Source: Rhynchopus euleeides (Eukaryota; Euglenozoa; Diplonemea; Diplonemida; Diplonemidae). From it: a stretch of 64,000 nucleotides of DNA. Below the pieces are notes generated by a model. The model was given only the letters and a program-made list of their open reading frames with translations. It was not told where the DNA came from and made no database searches. Both the position numbers and the translations under genes were made by a program. Positions 1-10,996 of the stretch are shown here, piece after piece. Position 1 is the first letter of the stretch, and every line of letters begins with the position of its first letter. The DNA lies in assembly GCA_963210315.1 (NCBI GenBank), contig OY723276.1, positions 558,001 to 622,000 of the forward strand, written 5' to 3'.

Positions 1-545
1 TGAGGGCACAGCACATCAAGACGCCGCTTCAGATCCTTCTGCTTCAGCGAATGCTGGTGTGACGGGGAATGCGCCCGCACTGAAGACGCGTTTGGGGTCT
101 CGCATCGCGCGCCACGCGGTTGCGACGGAGGGGCAAGCCCGTCTGTCAGAAGGGTGAACGCCGTCGTGACCTGCTCACGTGTGATGCGGAGATGGCGCCC
201 GCCGATCATCGCATCCGCATGCGGCGGGAGGCGGCGCGAGCTGCGCGGCGACCCCTCCTGCATGAAGCTGCCCCGCGCACTGCTCGCCCGGAAGGACCCA
301 CGCGGCGACGGGGTGCCCCCGACGAAGCTGTCCAGCCGTGACGTGGACCCAAACAGGCTCCCCCGCTTGCGCAACGATGGGCTTTCAACCGGCTCGCTCG
401 TCTCGGTGGTCTTCAAGAAGCTGGCCTTGCGGGTGGTGCTGGGCGGGGAGGGGAGCTCGTTGGCCGTGTCGTGTGGCTTCGCGCGCAGGTCTGAGGGCTT
501 CACCCTGCCTGGAGACACGCACATATGTGCCCCTTCATCGGACAT
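1..545 (-). CDS. Partial minus-strand gene, EF-hand-like protein (5' part; C-terminus off window)
   Basis: The minus strand stays open from an ATG at 545 to the left edge (about 181 codons), so only the N-terminal part is visible. It begins MSDEGAHMC. Residues 20-110 are Ser/Arg/Pro-rich and look disordered, with repeated R-G-S-F and S-P-R motifs. The stretch after about residue 115 (GGRHLRITREQVTTAFTLL) is followed about 30 residues later by SLKQKDLKRRLDVL. These two helices resemble the two halves of an EF-hand, but the calcium loop is not canonical and the segment between them is Pro/Ser-rich, so an insertion or unrecognised intron is possible. An in-frame upstream extension without a nearby ATG supports starting at 545. 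High GC and amino-acid texture favour this strand over the shorter plus-strand frames. Function is not recognised; the EF-hand reading is an inference. Confidence 0.5.
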   Translation of the reverse strand, partial: MSDEGAHMCVSPGRVKPSDLRAKPHDTANELPSPPSTTRKASFLKTTETSEPVESPSLRKRGSLFGSTSRLDSFVGGTPSPRGSFRASSARGSFMQEGSPRSSRRLPPHADAMIGGRHLRITREQVTTAFTLLTDGLAPPSQPRGARCETPNASSVRAHSPSHQHSLKQKDLKRRLDVLCP

Positions 546-2505
546 TGCTGGCGCGCTCGCGTTGGGGGGCAGGGGAGGGGGCAAGGATGGGAATAATCCA
601 ACAACCCTGGAATATAATCCATTGGGGGTCTTCGCTCCATCCGCCAAAAAAAACCAAAAAAAACCGGAAAAAACCCGTGAAAAAGTCGGAAAAAAAGAGT
701 GTGGGGAGTTGGGTCCAGTTTAGCAAAGTGAGCTTATTTTTCGAAAATTGAAAAATTGGGGACACCAAAAGTCCCCAGAAAAATCTTCGACTTGGCCCGC
801 AGAGTAATTTTTTTTTGGTGAAAAACGATTTCAACAGTTGTCCAACAGTTGCTGTACAAGACGGCACACCGTTCTCTGCGCATGGGCTGCTGCACGTGAA
901 TCATTTGGATGTCCGAGGGGCTATCGGAACGAGGAGGGCCACGAGCCTGAACTACCCGCCAGCAGTGATCCCGTGCCAGGGCTGGCAGGGGGCCGCGGCC
1001 CCACCTCCCTTTTTCTGTAATTGTTTGGGAGGGTGGGCCGCCAGGGGTGGCATGGCCCTACCCTCGGCCCTACCTCCCGGGTCAGATTTTGGGGCTTTGG
1101 GTTCGGCCTTGTGGCCGAGTTTTCATGCGCCGCAGCGTATGAAAACCCAACGGCATGCTGGGGGCTTGATGGTGTTCATCGAAGCGCACCTCATCATGCC
1201 CCAAGCGAAGGACCATCCCCGCCTGGAATGTGCAACAGCACCAACCGGTGTGGGGACTAGCCTTCGAAGACTTTCAGGATGTTCACTACCGTGGCGGCGG
1301 CTGGGGGGCTGGATTCCTGATTTTTGATCGAGCAGGACGACCAAAGGCAGCAACATCCGGTGCCTCTCGAATTGGGTGAAAATGTTCTGTGGCCGTGCAT
1401 TCGATCCTGTTTGCATCATACCACGGGAAGTCGGGGCGGGGTTGGGCTGCACTTTTTTTCTCGCGAGCTCGGCCACCCTGTGCCCGACTTCTTTTTTGGT
1501 TTGCCCGACCCCCAGCGAGATCACTGGCAGCCAGACCTTGTTCAACATAAACAGCAGACAAGAGAGCAGAATGGAGTGTGGGGCAGCTGCCGTGCTCCCA
1601 CACATAAACATCGCACCTCTCGCGCTGCCTGCACGAAAGGGACGGGTAACCTGCAGGTCACCCACAGCAGCCTACTGCCTACGTTCTATACAAGATCAGC
1701 GCCGACCACACGAAAGGCTGTTCGACCTGCGGCGCAACAACAAGCTCCGGTGGGAACAGAACTGAGCGGCAACAGGATGCAATGCAGGCCCACATCCGTT
1801 GCCCTGCGGCAAGAGCAGTCACATCGATATCGTTGACAGGGCCTGCCCACTGGTGTGTGACGGGGTGACCTACAGATGGTGACCTGGCCCACGGCAGAAC
1901 ACCTGGGTCGGGGGATGGCTGCGACTGGGCATTACCTAACTCTTCATGATGCAGGACTGCGGACAAATGGTCCAAGAGAGCAAGTATGGCTCCCGCTCAG
2001 CTCTCACTGAAGTTGAACCAGATGCAAGTGGCGGGAGGAGGAGGGGGTCCCGGGGGAGGACACACCGGCCGGCAACCCACGAGGACTGGCCCGTCCCAGT
2101 CGACAGAAGAACAAAGCAGGAACACGGACTCACATGAAACGACATACTGAAGTGTGGGAGGAGGAGGCGAGCACAAAAGGGCGTCGGCTACCGCACGCCC
2201 TTTGGCCGCAGCCGACGACGACCGAACCGGCCACCGGCCGGGAGGTGCGTGTGGCGTGGGGGGCGAAGCCCCCCGGAAAAAAAATTGGGGTTTTTTGGCC
2301 TATTTTTGGCCATTTTCCGCTGCATTTGTTTGATTTTGGGTCGGGAAAGGTATGGCCAGGAAGTGGGAAAAATTGAGGAAAAAGTCGGAAATTTTCAGGT
2401 TTGCCCATATAAACCATGGGTCACAGATTCCGATTTTTGGGTCAGACTCCAAGTTTGACACAAGGGAAAATAGGCAAAAATTTTCACCTATTTTTGGTCA
2501 CCTAA
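546..2505. other. Intergenic, no gene recognised
   Basis: Contains A-rich and T-rich runs (650-820) and anonymous GC-moderate sequence. A fragment of the 60 bp hairpin repeat family lies at about 1278-1312 in minus orientation. Open frames here are short and have no recognisable protein texture. Confidence 0.5.
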
Positions 2506-2650
2506 GGGGGGGGGCTTCGCTCCGGGTCACTGACCCAAGCTGACCCAGATTGACCCGGAGCGAAGCCCCCCATTTTCCTAAGGTGAAAAACCCCAGGGTG
2601 ACCCAAATTGACCCAAGTTGACCCAAATTGACCCGGAGCGAAGACCCCCA
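2506..2650. repeat. Palindromic CTTCGCT/AGCGAAG repeat
   Basis: 2506-2571 is an inverted repeat whose arms are GGGGGGCTTCGCTCCGGGTCA and its complement, joined by TGACCCA-type units. A further arm ending AGCGAAGACCCCC follows to 2650, after a run of TGACCCAAAT/TGACCCAAGT units. It shares its terminal CTTCGCT motif with the ~100 bp elements at 12399, 15610, 20717, 26939 and 27104. Confidence 0.6.
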
Positions 2651-2655
2651 TTTAG

Positions 2656-3232
2656 TCCATTTAATCCAGGATTTAATCCAGCATATAATCCCACTGCAGG
2701 TGCTTCCAGGCCCTACCACCAGGTCGGTGCCGGTGGATCGTGGTCAACTTATGGACCTTCTCTTGGCTGGAGCCTGTTGCGCCTCTTCTCAGAGTGCCAG
2801 CCCACACAGCTGAAGATACGCTCCTGTGCGGCTGTTCCTGCTGGACATCGGCCCGGGCTGCACCCCACCCCTGCGAGGGTGGACTCCGGCCAAGGCGACT
2901 GAATGTCAGCCACCACTGCTCAGGCGGATCCACACACGGGACCACAGTTCCTCCACTCGTCTGGTCGGACCTGACTGTGCCGGGGATGAAGATGTTGAAC
3001 ACATGCAATGCCAACACGTCAATCGAAGCACGTCAAGGGGCATTTGCGCTTTGGTATTACGGCAACCTTCGTCATTTTTCAGCGAGCCAAGCTGGAAATG
3101 CACCCAAAATGCCTTCGCTGGCACCCCGCAGCACAAACCCCCAAAGGCGTGGATTAAATAGCAAAATCCAGGCGAATAAAATCCATTTAATCCATTTAAT
3201 CCACGAGTTTAATCCATGAATATAATCCAGGG
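2656..3232. repeat. Segment bounded by two TTTAATCCA repeat clusters
   Basis: Similar short clusters of TTTAATCCA followed by ATATAATCC occur at 2656-2693 and 3183-3232 in the same orientation. They bracket about 490 bp of GC-richer unique sequence. The arrangement suggests a mobile or duplicated unit, but no terminal inverted repeat or coding region was identified. A 159-codon plus-strand frame (2740-3219) crosses it without a recognisable domain. Confidence 0.35.
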
Positions 3233-5450
3233 GTGCCATCCTTGGGAGGGGGGGGGGGGGCGAGGGATGGCCTGCTCGGGGGGAGAGGTGGGAGGGTGAG
3301 GGGTGAGGTGCAGAAGAGAAGCTAATGAGCACATACGATGTCATAGGGTGGCAGGAAAAAAAATCACCGCACCCTCATTGTCGATGATATACACTCTGCC
3401 GAGGTGATGATCGCAACAAGACTCACTCTGCAGCAACAGTTGAGGTTGGGCGGTGGGGGGTGGGGCTGGGGGGGAGGCGGGCGGTGGCTGTGATACCGAC
3501 GACCAGGGCAGAATCAAGCACGTCCCACGTCAAGGAGTATGCTGAAAACACAGCTCGGGGAGGGGGTGGGGCGCGGGGGCGGAGGGAGGGGCGGGGGGGG
3601 AGGAGGAGGAGGAGGCCCGCAAAGGCGCAGCAACCATTTTTCCGAGCAAACCTCAAGGGAGGCAAGAGACAGCAACAGAAGAAGATGGCGTGTTCTTCGA
3701 AACGCAGAGCACACACCCCCTCCACACCTCCACATCTCCCCGCCCACCCTTACCCTTGGGTTGCGGGGGGGAGCACACCAACTATGCGTGCCACACAGGC
3801 AGGGGGTGGGTGTACGTTCGCCTTTTGCCACACCTCAGGGGGTAACCCCCTGTCCACCCCCCCACCTCCCCTGCCCCGTTCTAACACCGCTGCCCCATAT
3901 CCATCCCCATCTCCTCGCTGTGTAAGTACCCCTCCGGAACAGGGCACCACGTGACATTGACACGACTAGCCCAGACTAAGCATGCCCAACCTTCAGCTTC
4001 TCGAGGCCCCTGAGGGCAGGGGGTGTTCCTGATGGTTGCGCGGCACACTCCGTGTCCCCTGTGGCACACTCAACAAGAAATGATGGTCCAGACGCTCGCC
4101 CTTAAGCCTCGGACACAGGTGTGGGGGTGGGGGGTGAAGATGAACATCAGGAGGATTGCAGGCCGCATGGGTGTCAGGATCGGAAACTCTCCCCACAGGG
4201 GCTTACCGGGGGGGGGGGGGGGGCAAGGTCGGGATGAGGGCGGCGGAAGGTGGAAGGTGTGTGTGTGTGGGGGGGGGGGGGGGGTAGGGACCGTCTTAAG
4301 GTACCGAAATCCGTCAAAATTACGACATTTTTCGACATAGGCAATTTTCCACCATAAACCCTCCAAAAATGCTGAAAAAGTGGCCAGACCACCCCAGAAA
4401 CCGCCCCTGGGTGTGGGACACCCACTTTGGTGCCCCGGAACGCGGCTGAAACGCTGTGTTGAAAAAAATGTCATGGTTTGGTACCGAACCCCTCCCCGGC
4501 TGAGTCTCCCGAGCACCCTGTCACCTGCGCCATCAACATCCCCCGTCATGTACCACGTTCTGCCGCCTCTGATGAGGCATCTGGGCACTACCGGGCCAAA
4601 AAAATGGCATTTCAGCGAGTGTTCTGCCAGGTTTCTGCCGATATCCTCAACAAGACCGGGGTGTGTCTGCGAATGCAAGGGCGTCGCTCGGGAGGCGTTA
4701 TTATGTGCCCTCCCCGAGGTGTCGGATGCATCGGGAACTTCATCAGGGGAAACGGCACCAGCGAAGTGGGTGTGGTGTATCAACTGTGTCGCCCCGGCTC
4801 TACGGCACTGCAGTGGCACTTCTCAGTGGCGATGATCCTCGTCCTCTGCACCATCACCCCCACTTACGCGCTTCATTGCAGCACTGAAAGAGGTAAAAGA
4901 GATGCCGGACGACGGCCAGAATGCTGGGGAACTCAGCCGCAGATGGAAAGGAGAGGCCGGAGACGGTGCGCGAGTGGAGTTTGGGACTGGCGTCTTTGGA
5001 AAATATGCCGGTGTGGGTTCCAAAGCCTTATTCGGTGTACAAACCGCCAGGCGCAGTGGTCGGTGGACGCTGCAGCAAGTGTTATCAGGAAATGCTGGCG
5101 AGAAGACGCTCCTTCCCAAGCTTGTCACACTCATTTGCTCCCAAATTGAACCGGAGGCATCAGTGCCCACCCAAGACAAGAAAAGGCGGCATGTTGCGGG
5201 CAAGTTGGGCGGGACGGGCTCGGAAGGGTGGTTCGGATGAGGGGGCCGGAACCAAACCATGACACTTTTTTGAGCATGGTCACGGATTGGCTCAGAAGTG
5301 GCCAAATACCCCCAACAACCACCCAGACCGCCCCCAAATACTCCCAGGGGCCGGGGTTTCAAGTTTACAGCCATTTTGTGCGTGTTCCTCGCCTATGTGA
5401 AAAATCCCGTAATTTTCCCCCCTTAAGGTTTTCCCTAGGGGGGGGGGGGG
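3233..5450. other. Intergenic, G/C homopolymers, no gene recognised
   Basis: Rich in G runs (about 3247-3260, 4209-4224, 4270-4286, 5438-5450) and purine-rich GGA/GGC tracts (3560-3615). Open frames are GC-biased and low complexity. Nothing else was recognised. Confidence 0.5.
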
Positions 5451-6990
5451 TAGGGGGGGTCGAAAGCCCCCTTTTTTTGTCCCAAAATGGTGTTTTTCGA
5501 CATCGCAGCCGCGGCCCCCTATTTGACCTTCTGACCCCCCAGAACCCACCATACCCCGGTTTTTGGGCCCTAGGAGTCCGATTTTCGGGCTCCCGAGCCC
5601 CGGAAAGTCGATTTTTGATGATGTCAATTTTTCCGTTCCCTATACTGCACCTCCGGGTCATGGCGCGGACGCCTGCCACGGGCAGATAGTAAAACACTCT
5701 CATCCTGGGACGTCCGAGCGCACACCATCCTGCGGCTGTGATTTTCTGATGCAACCGCTCATCCGCGCCACAAACAACGTTGTATCCCGACGATTCGGAC
5801 AGTGAGAAGATGGCATCGGATACTGCCATCTGACACAGTCGTTGGGTGGCCTGCTATTGAACTCGGAGCTGCCAGGAACAGGGAGGATGTCATCATAGCC
5901 GACAGTGATGCACTAGTGTTGATGCCCTCATAAGAATGCTCTCTTAGAATGCAAGGCAGGTGAACTGTCCCGACTAAACACTTGCCACTGCTGCCGTTAT
6001 CTGCGAAGCATTTCTCCTGTGGATGCAGACAGTCAAGGGAGGTGAAGAGCGCAGCGAGTACCCAGCTGCAACGCAGAGCCCGAGCTTATCATCAAGGTTC
6101 TCTTCTGGGCGCTCAAGACCAGGGTCCTGTGGGACCTGGTCTCAGAACAGTGTCCGGGTATTTATGCTGCACACGTCTTATGTAAATGACGAGTGCGCAG
6201 AACTGGCTAAAGACGCTGCGAAGGATATGCTCGGGACATTCAAGCGTCCTCCGTATGATGAGGCGAGGAAGGGGGTCAAGGAATCACACAGTGCAACTCT
6301 CGCAACAACCATTTCACAGAAGAAGTGCGCGGGCTTCGAATGCGCGTCCTGAATAATCAGAAAGTCATTTGCACGCCTTGCTCAGCAAGCCATGAGCAAG
6401 TCGTGAGGGTTGGTTCGCAAACCCCCCTCCCGACAGAGGAGACCTTTCAACTTACAAAGAGTTCGTTGGCCAGACCAGCATCTCAGTGTCGGAGCAGTGG
6501 CCAGTTGTGCCGCCTGTCCCTTGCAGCCAAGCACCGCACACTGTGCAAATTGATGACGGTTCCCACTCTGCATCAGTATGCATCTTTGCACGATCTGGCA
6601 GTGGAGACAGAGAAGGAGATGGTGGCTGCCCGCATTCAACAGTTTGGTGCGACGCTGGAGTGGGAAGAGGGTCGAAAGATGCAGGATTGGCACCTATGGA
6701 GGGTCTTGAGGACGCAGGGGAGGAAGGGGTGGAGGAGGTCGAGGAAGTGGGCCTGCACATGGGCTGATAGTGGACTGGCGAACCTGTGCGTGACCCTGAG
6801 GTGCAGTATAGGGAACAAAATTTTGACATCATCAAAAATCGACTTTCCGGGGCTCGGGAGCCCGAAAATCGGACTCATAGGGCCCAAAAACCGGGGTATG
6901 GTGGGTTCTGGGGGGTCAGAAGGTCAAATAGAGGGCCGCGGCTGCTATGTCGAAAAACCCCATTTTGGGACAGGCTTTCGACCCGCCCTA
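5451..6990. mobile_element. TA-flanked element with ~205 bp terminal inverted repeats
   Basis: The left arm (5451-5655) and right arm (6787-6990) are inverted copies, about 93% alike by eye, ending in GGGGGGGTCGAAAGCC and its near complement. Each end is bounded by TA (5451-5452 and 6989-6990). The interior has short frames, for example 6325-7065 and 6023-6352, with no recognisable transposase. TA target duplication and long TIRs fit a non-autonomous Tc1/mariner-like or foldback element. It starts with the same G-rich end type as the elements at 24931 and 37327. Confidence 0.7.
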
Positions 6991-7446
6991 GGGCAGTGGT
7001 GGCAGCGTACGGCCGTACGGTACGCGTACGCGTACGCGTACGCGTACGCCGTACGCACTTTCTGAAAATCGCGCTGCGTACGCGTACGCAGATTTTGCGT
7101 ACGGCTGGTATTCCAGGTCTCTCAGCACACAGTAGGCCACCCAGCGGGTGGCTGGGCCCTGGACTTTGATCTTGCCTTTCACAGATGGTTCCTTGCCGCG
7201 CACGTGGCGAATAACTCGCAACACCTGCAAGTACACCCGCAATCATACTGCAAAAGGTACCACTTCCGACTGGAAGGCTCGAAGGCTGCCCCTGGGACAC
7301 CTGAGTTCGACTGTCGGATTTGGTGTGCGGCCATGGCTGTCTCCTGTGCTCCATAGACTGCCGTACGCAGCGCCGTACGCGTACGCGTACGCCGTACGCA
7401 CTTTTTGAAAATCACGCTGCGTACGCGTACGCAGCCACCACTGCCC
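6991..7446. mobile_element. Small TIR element with GTACGC repeats, abutting the 5451 element
   Basis: Ends are GGGCAGTGGTGGC and its complement, flanked by TA (6989-6990, 7447-7448). The left TA is also the right end of the neighbouring element. Subterminal regions carry (GTACGC)n hexamers at about 7005-7050 and 7370-7430. A direct repeat beginning CCGTACGCACTTT is also present near both ends. The interior (7100-7360) shows no gene. Confidence 0.6.
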
Positions 7447-9049
7447 TAGGGGGGGGGGAAAGAATTATATCACGGGCATACAGAAAAAGAAGATGGATGT
7501 TGAACGGCATGGGGTTGGTGTGTTGTGTGGTGCGTGCCGGAGGATCATTTCGCACGCCTTCCCCCCCCCCCCCCCCACACACACACACACGGGGGTGATA
7601 TAACGGTGATCGGTGACGTTATGCCACCCCACAAAGGATGCCTTGAACCGTGTTTGGACGTGGCTCTCTCTCTCTGGAGTTGACAAGTTCTTCACTCGTC
7701 TTCTGTAGGCATTCCCACACACATACGCAACAAGGGAGGATAATCCGTAGAAGAGGATCGGGCCGCCTCTATTCATGCGGCCACAGCACTATGCGTTATT
7801 ACTTTTTGTTCAGTGCAGGGCGAGCAGTGGCGTGCACGATGTCACCAGAAGGCGTCTTGCACCCACCATATTAATTTGCTTTGCAGCAGTGATAACAACG
7901 GGAAACACACGAAACACGTGCATCTTTTTTTTGTCGCAGTGCAGAGCACTCCGAGCGCCTCTGCTATTGGTGAGAGATAACCACTGTGTACACACCGAGG
8001 TCAGGAGGGGGTGGGGGTGGGGGTGGGTGGGGGTGGGTGGGGGGCCTTCTTGTCTGCGCTGCGCTGGAAAGCGCTGCAATCGAGGAACCCCCCCTTCGGA
8101 TGCATGATGTCACCGTTGGGCAAAGGCTTCACCCCACAGCTTCGGGGAGGGAGGGGTGGGGGTGGGGGGTGGGGGGTGGGGAGGGCAAAGGCACCGCATG
8201 TAATGAGATTCTACTGGGGTTGCCATTCCCAGGGCTGAGTCACCTTGCCTCGGCCGACTCGTGCCTTGCAGGGAAGTGGTGCCTGAGTTGGGTGTCCGGT
8301 TCAAGATGAGTTTTGTGTAAATGAGTTGGTCGGTGGAAAACTTTACTCCGAACTGATGTCGACTAGTCCCATTAATCTCTGATTTTTTTCCGGCAGAAAA
8401 CAAAGCGGCACTAATGACAGCAGTCGCCTAAAATAGAGCGTTTACTGAAAAGGGGGGGGCTGGATTGGTTACACAACACTGCTGTGGTTCAACTCGATAC
8501 CCCGATGAGCAATGAACAGCCGTATCATCATTTGTTGGAACCGCAGGTCGAAACCTTTTCCTCCCCCTTGCGCTCACCCTGCGCGTGCCTTGAGCACAGC
8601 TAACGACAGACTTACCGTTCTCTCTCCCCACCCCACCCCCCTCCCCGTGACCTGAGACGGATTAGAGAAAACAAAACGTGCGAACAAAATCGCACGGAAA
8701 AATGAAAAAAGCAAGGGGCAGGAAATACACTAATAAAATGGGATGTGAGGGCGAGACGACCCCCAGAGGGGCGAGCCGCAATCTCAATTGATCATGTGTG
8801 TGTGTTTGTGGAGGGGAAGGATATTTCGCTTATACCAATACCTGTCAGGGCGACACGCAGGGGGGAAGACGGGGTGAAGCCCCCAGGAGTGACCTCGCAG
8901 GTGCGACCCCTGCAGGCGATGGGGCCCTGGCGACGCCCTGCCTCAGCACAATCCGCAGCAACTACGCTTTGACGGCTGTGGCGGGGTGTGGTGGTGGTGG
9001 CGAAGTGATCCACAAGCATGACAAGGATGACAAACGGTCGCCGTGAGGA
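7447..9049. other. Intergenic, microsatellites and G tracts, no gene recognised
   Basis: Contains C(17) followed by (CA)n near 7560-7590, GGGGGT-type minisatellite DNA at 8007-8045 and 8145-8180, and anonymous sequence. This is the 3' flank of the PLAC8 gene. No gene is supported. Confidence 0.5.
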
Positions 9050-10996
9050 TCATTCACACTCTGCCCGAAGTGGTTTGCGGCGGAATTTCAAGTCCAGTGT
9101 GTCTGGGGTGCCCGGCACTGCGGTAACCATGCCCAGAGAGGCACCTTCGGGCTGAGATGAACTGCTGATCGACCCAAAAAGTTCTGGGCTGTGCTCGAAG
9201 TGCCGAGGGTCTGACCACATCCAACATCATACATACCTGAACCACGTGCGCGTGCTGTGGCCCGCCCATGTTCTGCTGCTGTGGCCCTGCGCGCCGCACC
9301 CCCTGCACACCGCCGCAGCAGGAGTTGCAGCACCCGCGCACCATCTCGGACGATGTGTTAATCAGGACCTCACGGAACACCCTGTCCACAGCGCAGGGGT
9401 AGCAGAACATGGCGATGCAGAGGTCCTCGTGGCACTGCCCCTGGATGCCGTAGTAGTGGCGTGTCTGGTAGTACACGCTGCAGGGGTTTGTGGCGAAGAG
9501 GTTGAAGCAGCAGTCGCTCCCATCGAGGTATGTGCGGGCACGCGCGGCAGCGCACATCGGGAACAGCAGGGCATAGCAGAAGGTGTGCGAGCAGCACCCG
9601 CCCCAGCAGGCGGTGATGCCGCCAGCCTTCCACCCGATCTGCTGCTGCCCGCCAATCCGGTACTGGCCGTACCCGCTCAGGCCTTTGAACACCCCGTTCT
9701 GCACCAGCATGGGGACACCCGTGCGTGCCGTCGTGGTTTTGGACAGAGGGAACATCTCTGCCTCGAACAGGTTGCGCCTGTTGACGCACCACAGGCAGAA
9801 AATCGACTCGAGGAAGTCACCGCAGCAGTCCTGCGGGCTGCCGATCCCGTAGTTCGCCCTCATGAGGTTGCTAGTGAGGCACGGCGGGGAGGTCATGCAG
9901 GCATGGCAGCAGTTGCTCCCATCGTGGTTCGAGCGTGCGCAGGCATGCGCACAGGGGAACATGCCGATGCAGCACTTGTCGCATGGGCTGCATTCGCACA
10001 GTTCCTGCAGGAAGAAAAATAGATTGCATCGGGTGAATGTTTAGGCAAACATGGCACCCCTCCCCCCCCCCCATTATATGTGTCCAGTGTAAGGCGCCGC
10101 GTCCAACTCGGAGCCGACTCACACTGGGCTAAGATTCGCACAGGGTCTACCCACTAAAACGTGATCACCACACACACACAGGGTAGAGTGGTGCACAAGT
10201 GAGGCTAACTAAAACATCAGGCCACGCCGCCAACCTCCCCGGTGGAAACGGCACCACCAGTCAGGGTGCCGGCCAACCGGCGCAGACAGCCTCCTCAGCT
10301 CCCTCTCTCCAACAAAAATCACGCCCTTGCGTGTCTACCGCCTCGGGCCTGAACCGGAGGGGTTCAGGAGGCTGCAGCTAGACAGCCTCCTGCAGCAGAT
10401 GGCTGGTCGGCAGAAGCCAGGCAGTACGAGGAGTGCCACCTGATGGGCTGCCTGGCGGAAGCCGGTCCCCTCCGCAAGGGTGCCTCCACCCTCCAGGCCG
10501 CTGAGGCCCTCTTATGTGGTTGAAGTCAACGGCCAGCAGCTGCGCATCGTGGATGTGCTGGTAGAGGTGGCAGAGCTGGAGGCGAAGCGGGCGGCAAAGC
10601 CAGGCAGTGCGAGGAGTGCCACCTGATGGGCTGCCTCGAGGCTTCGGGACGGCCACGCCAAGTACACCGCCGCGCTGCAGGGCGGTCAACCGGGCGGCAA
10701 GCAAATGGTTCCACTGCCGCTCCACACCCACACACATAGGGGTGGGCGGGGAGGTGGGCTACGATCCGCGCAGGGTCCACCACTAAAAACGTAATCAAGA
10801 CACACACAAGCGCTGCTGAGCATAAGGCAGCAATCTGCCACGCCGCTCACAACCCCCACCTGCCACACGCTACCCTCTAACATACCTGCTGCCACCTCCC
10901 TTGGTGCGCCGTGTCCTCGCTCATACCCACCTGCGGTGCAGGTGGCTTCGCAGCGACGCCCTGCTGCACGCCATTGGGGGCACCTCCCATGTACAT
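9050..10996 (-). CDS. PLAC8-family cysteine-rich protein, 3 exons
   Basis: Inferred exons on the minus strand are 10996-10886, 10004-9237 and 9151-9050, giving 326 aa. The introns are 881 bp (CAG|GTATGT ... TTCCTGCAG) and 85 bp (CAG|GTATGT ... ATCTCAG), both phase 0. The joined frame runs from M-Y-M-G-G to a TGA. Exon 1 ends GRWQQ and exon 2 begins ELCECSPCDKCC, which restores the G-x-W...C...C start of the PLAC8 fold. Exon 2 has two cysteine-rich modules, each with CC/CXXC clusters and the PLAC8-type tail (CLWCVNRRNLFEAEMF; FCYPCAVDRVFREV). The hydrophobic Cys-rich stretches suggest membrane association. Family members act in cell-size control and metal or calcium transport in plants and animals; the role here is unknown. 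Intron 1 contains a LINE-derived insertion. Confidence 0.8.
10115..10180 (+). repeat. LINE 3'-tail fragment ending in (CA)n
   Basis: Resembles the 3' end of the LINE at 41308-41380. It has a G-ATTCGC-CAGGGTC-like segment, then CACTAAAACGTGATCACC, then (CA)n. It lies in intron 1 of the PLAC8 gene. Confidence 0.5.
10181..10809 (+). mobile_element. Internally deleted LINE derivative in the PLAC8 intron
   Basis: The 5' part matches the start of the LINE ORF1 at protein level (LPGGNGTTSQGAGQPAQTA against the Gly/Gln-rich ORF1 start). At 10534-10600 it encodes VNGQQLRIVDVLVEVAELEA, clearly related to VNGKEVVLTDTLLLEEQKQQ in ORF1. The 3' part (10741-10809) matches the LINE tail and ends in (CA)n. 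No endonuclease or RT sequence lies between, so this is a non-autonomous deletion derivative. It contains a ~40 bp direct repeat (10410-10455 and 10590-10640). It lies antisense to the PLAC8 gene. Confidence 0.6.

Noticed and set aside
154..723. 189-codon plus-strand frame at the left edge
   Set aside because: It lies opposite the minus-strand frame 545-1, which has a clearer protein texture and an ATG; the 3' half is A-rich lysine/asparagine sequence.
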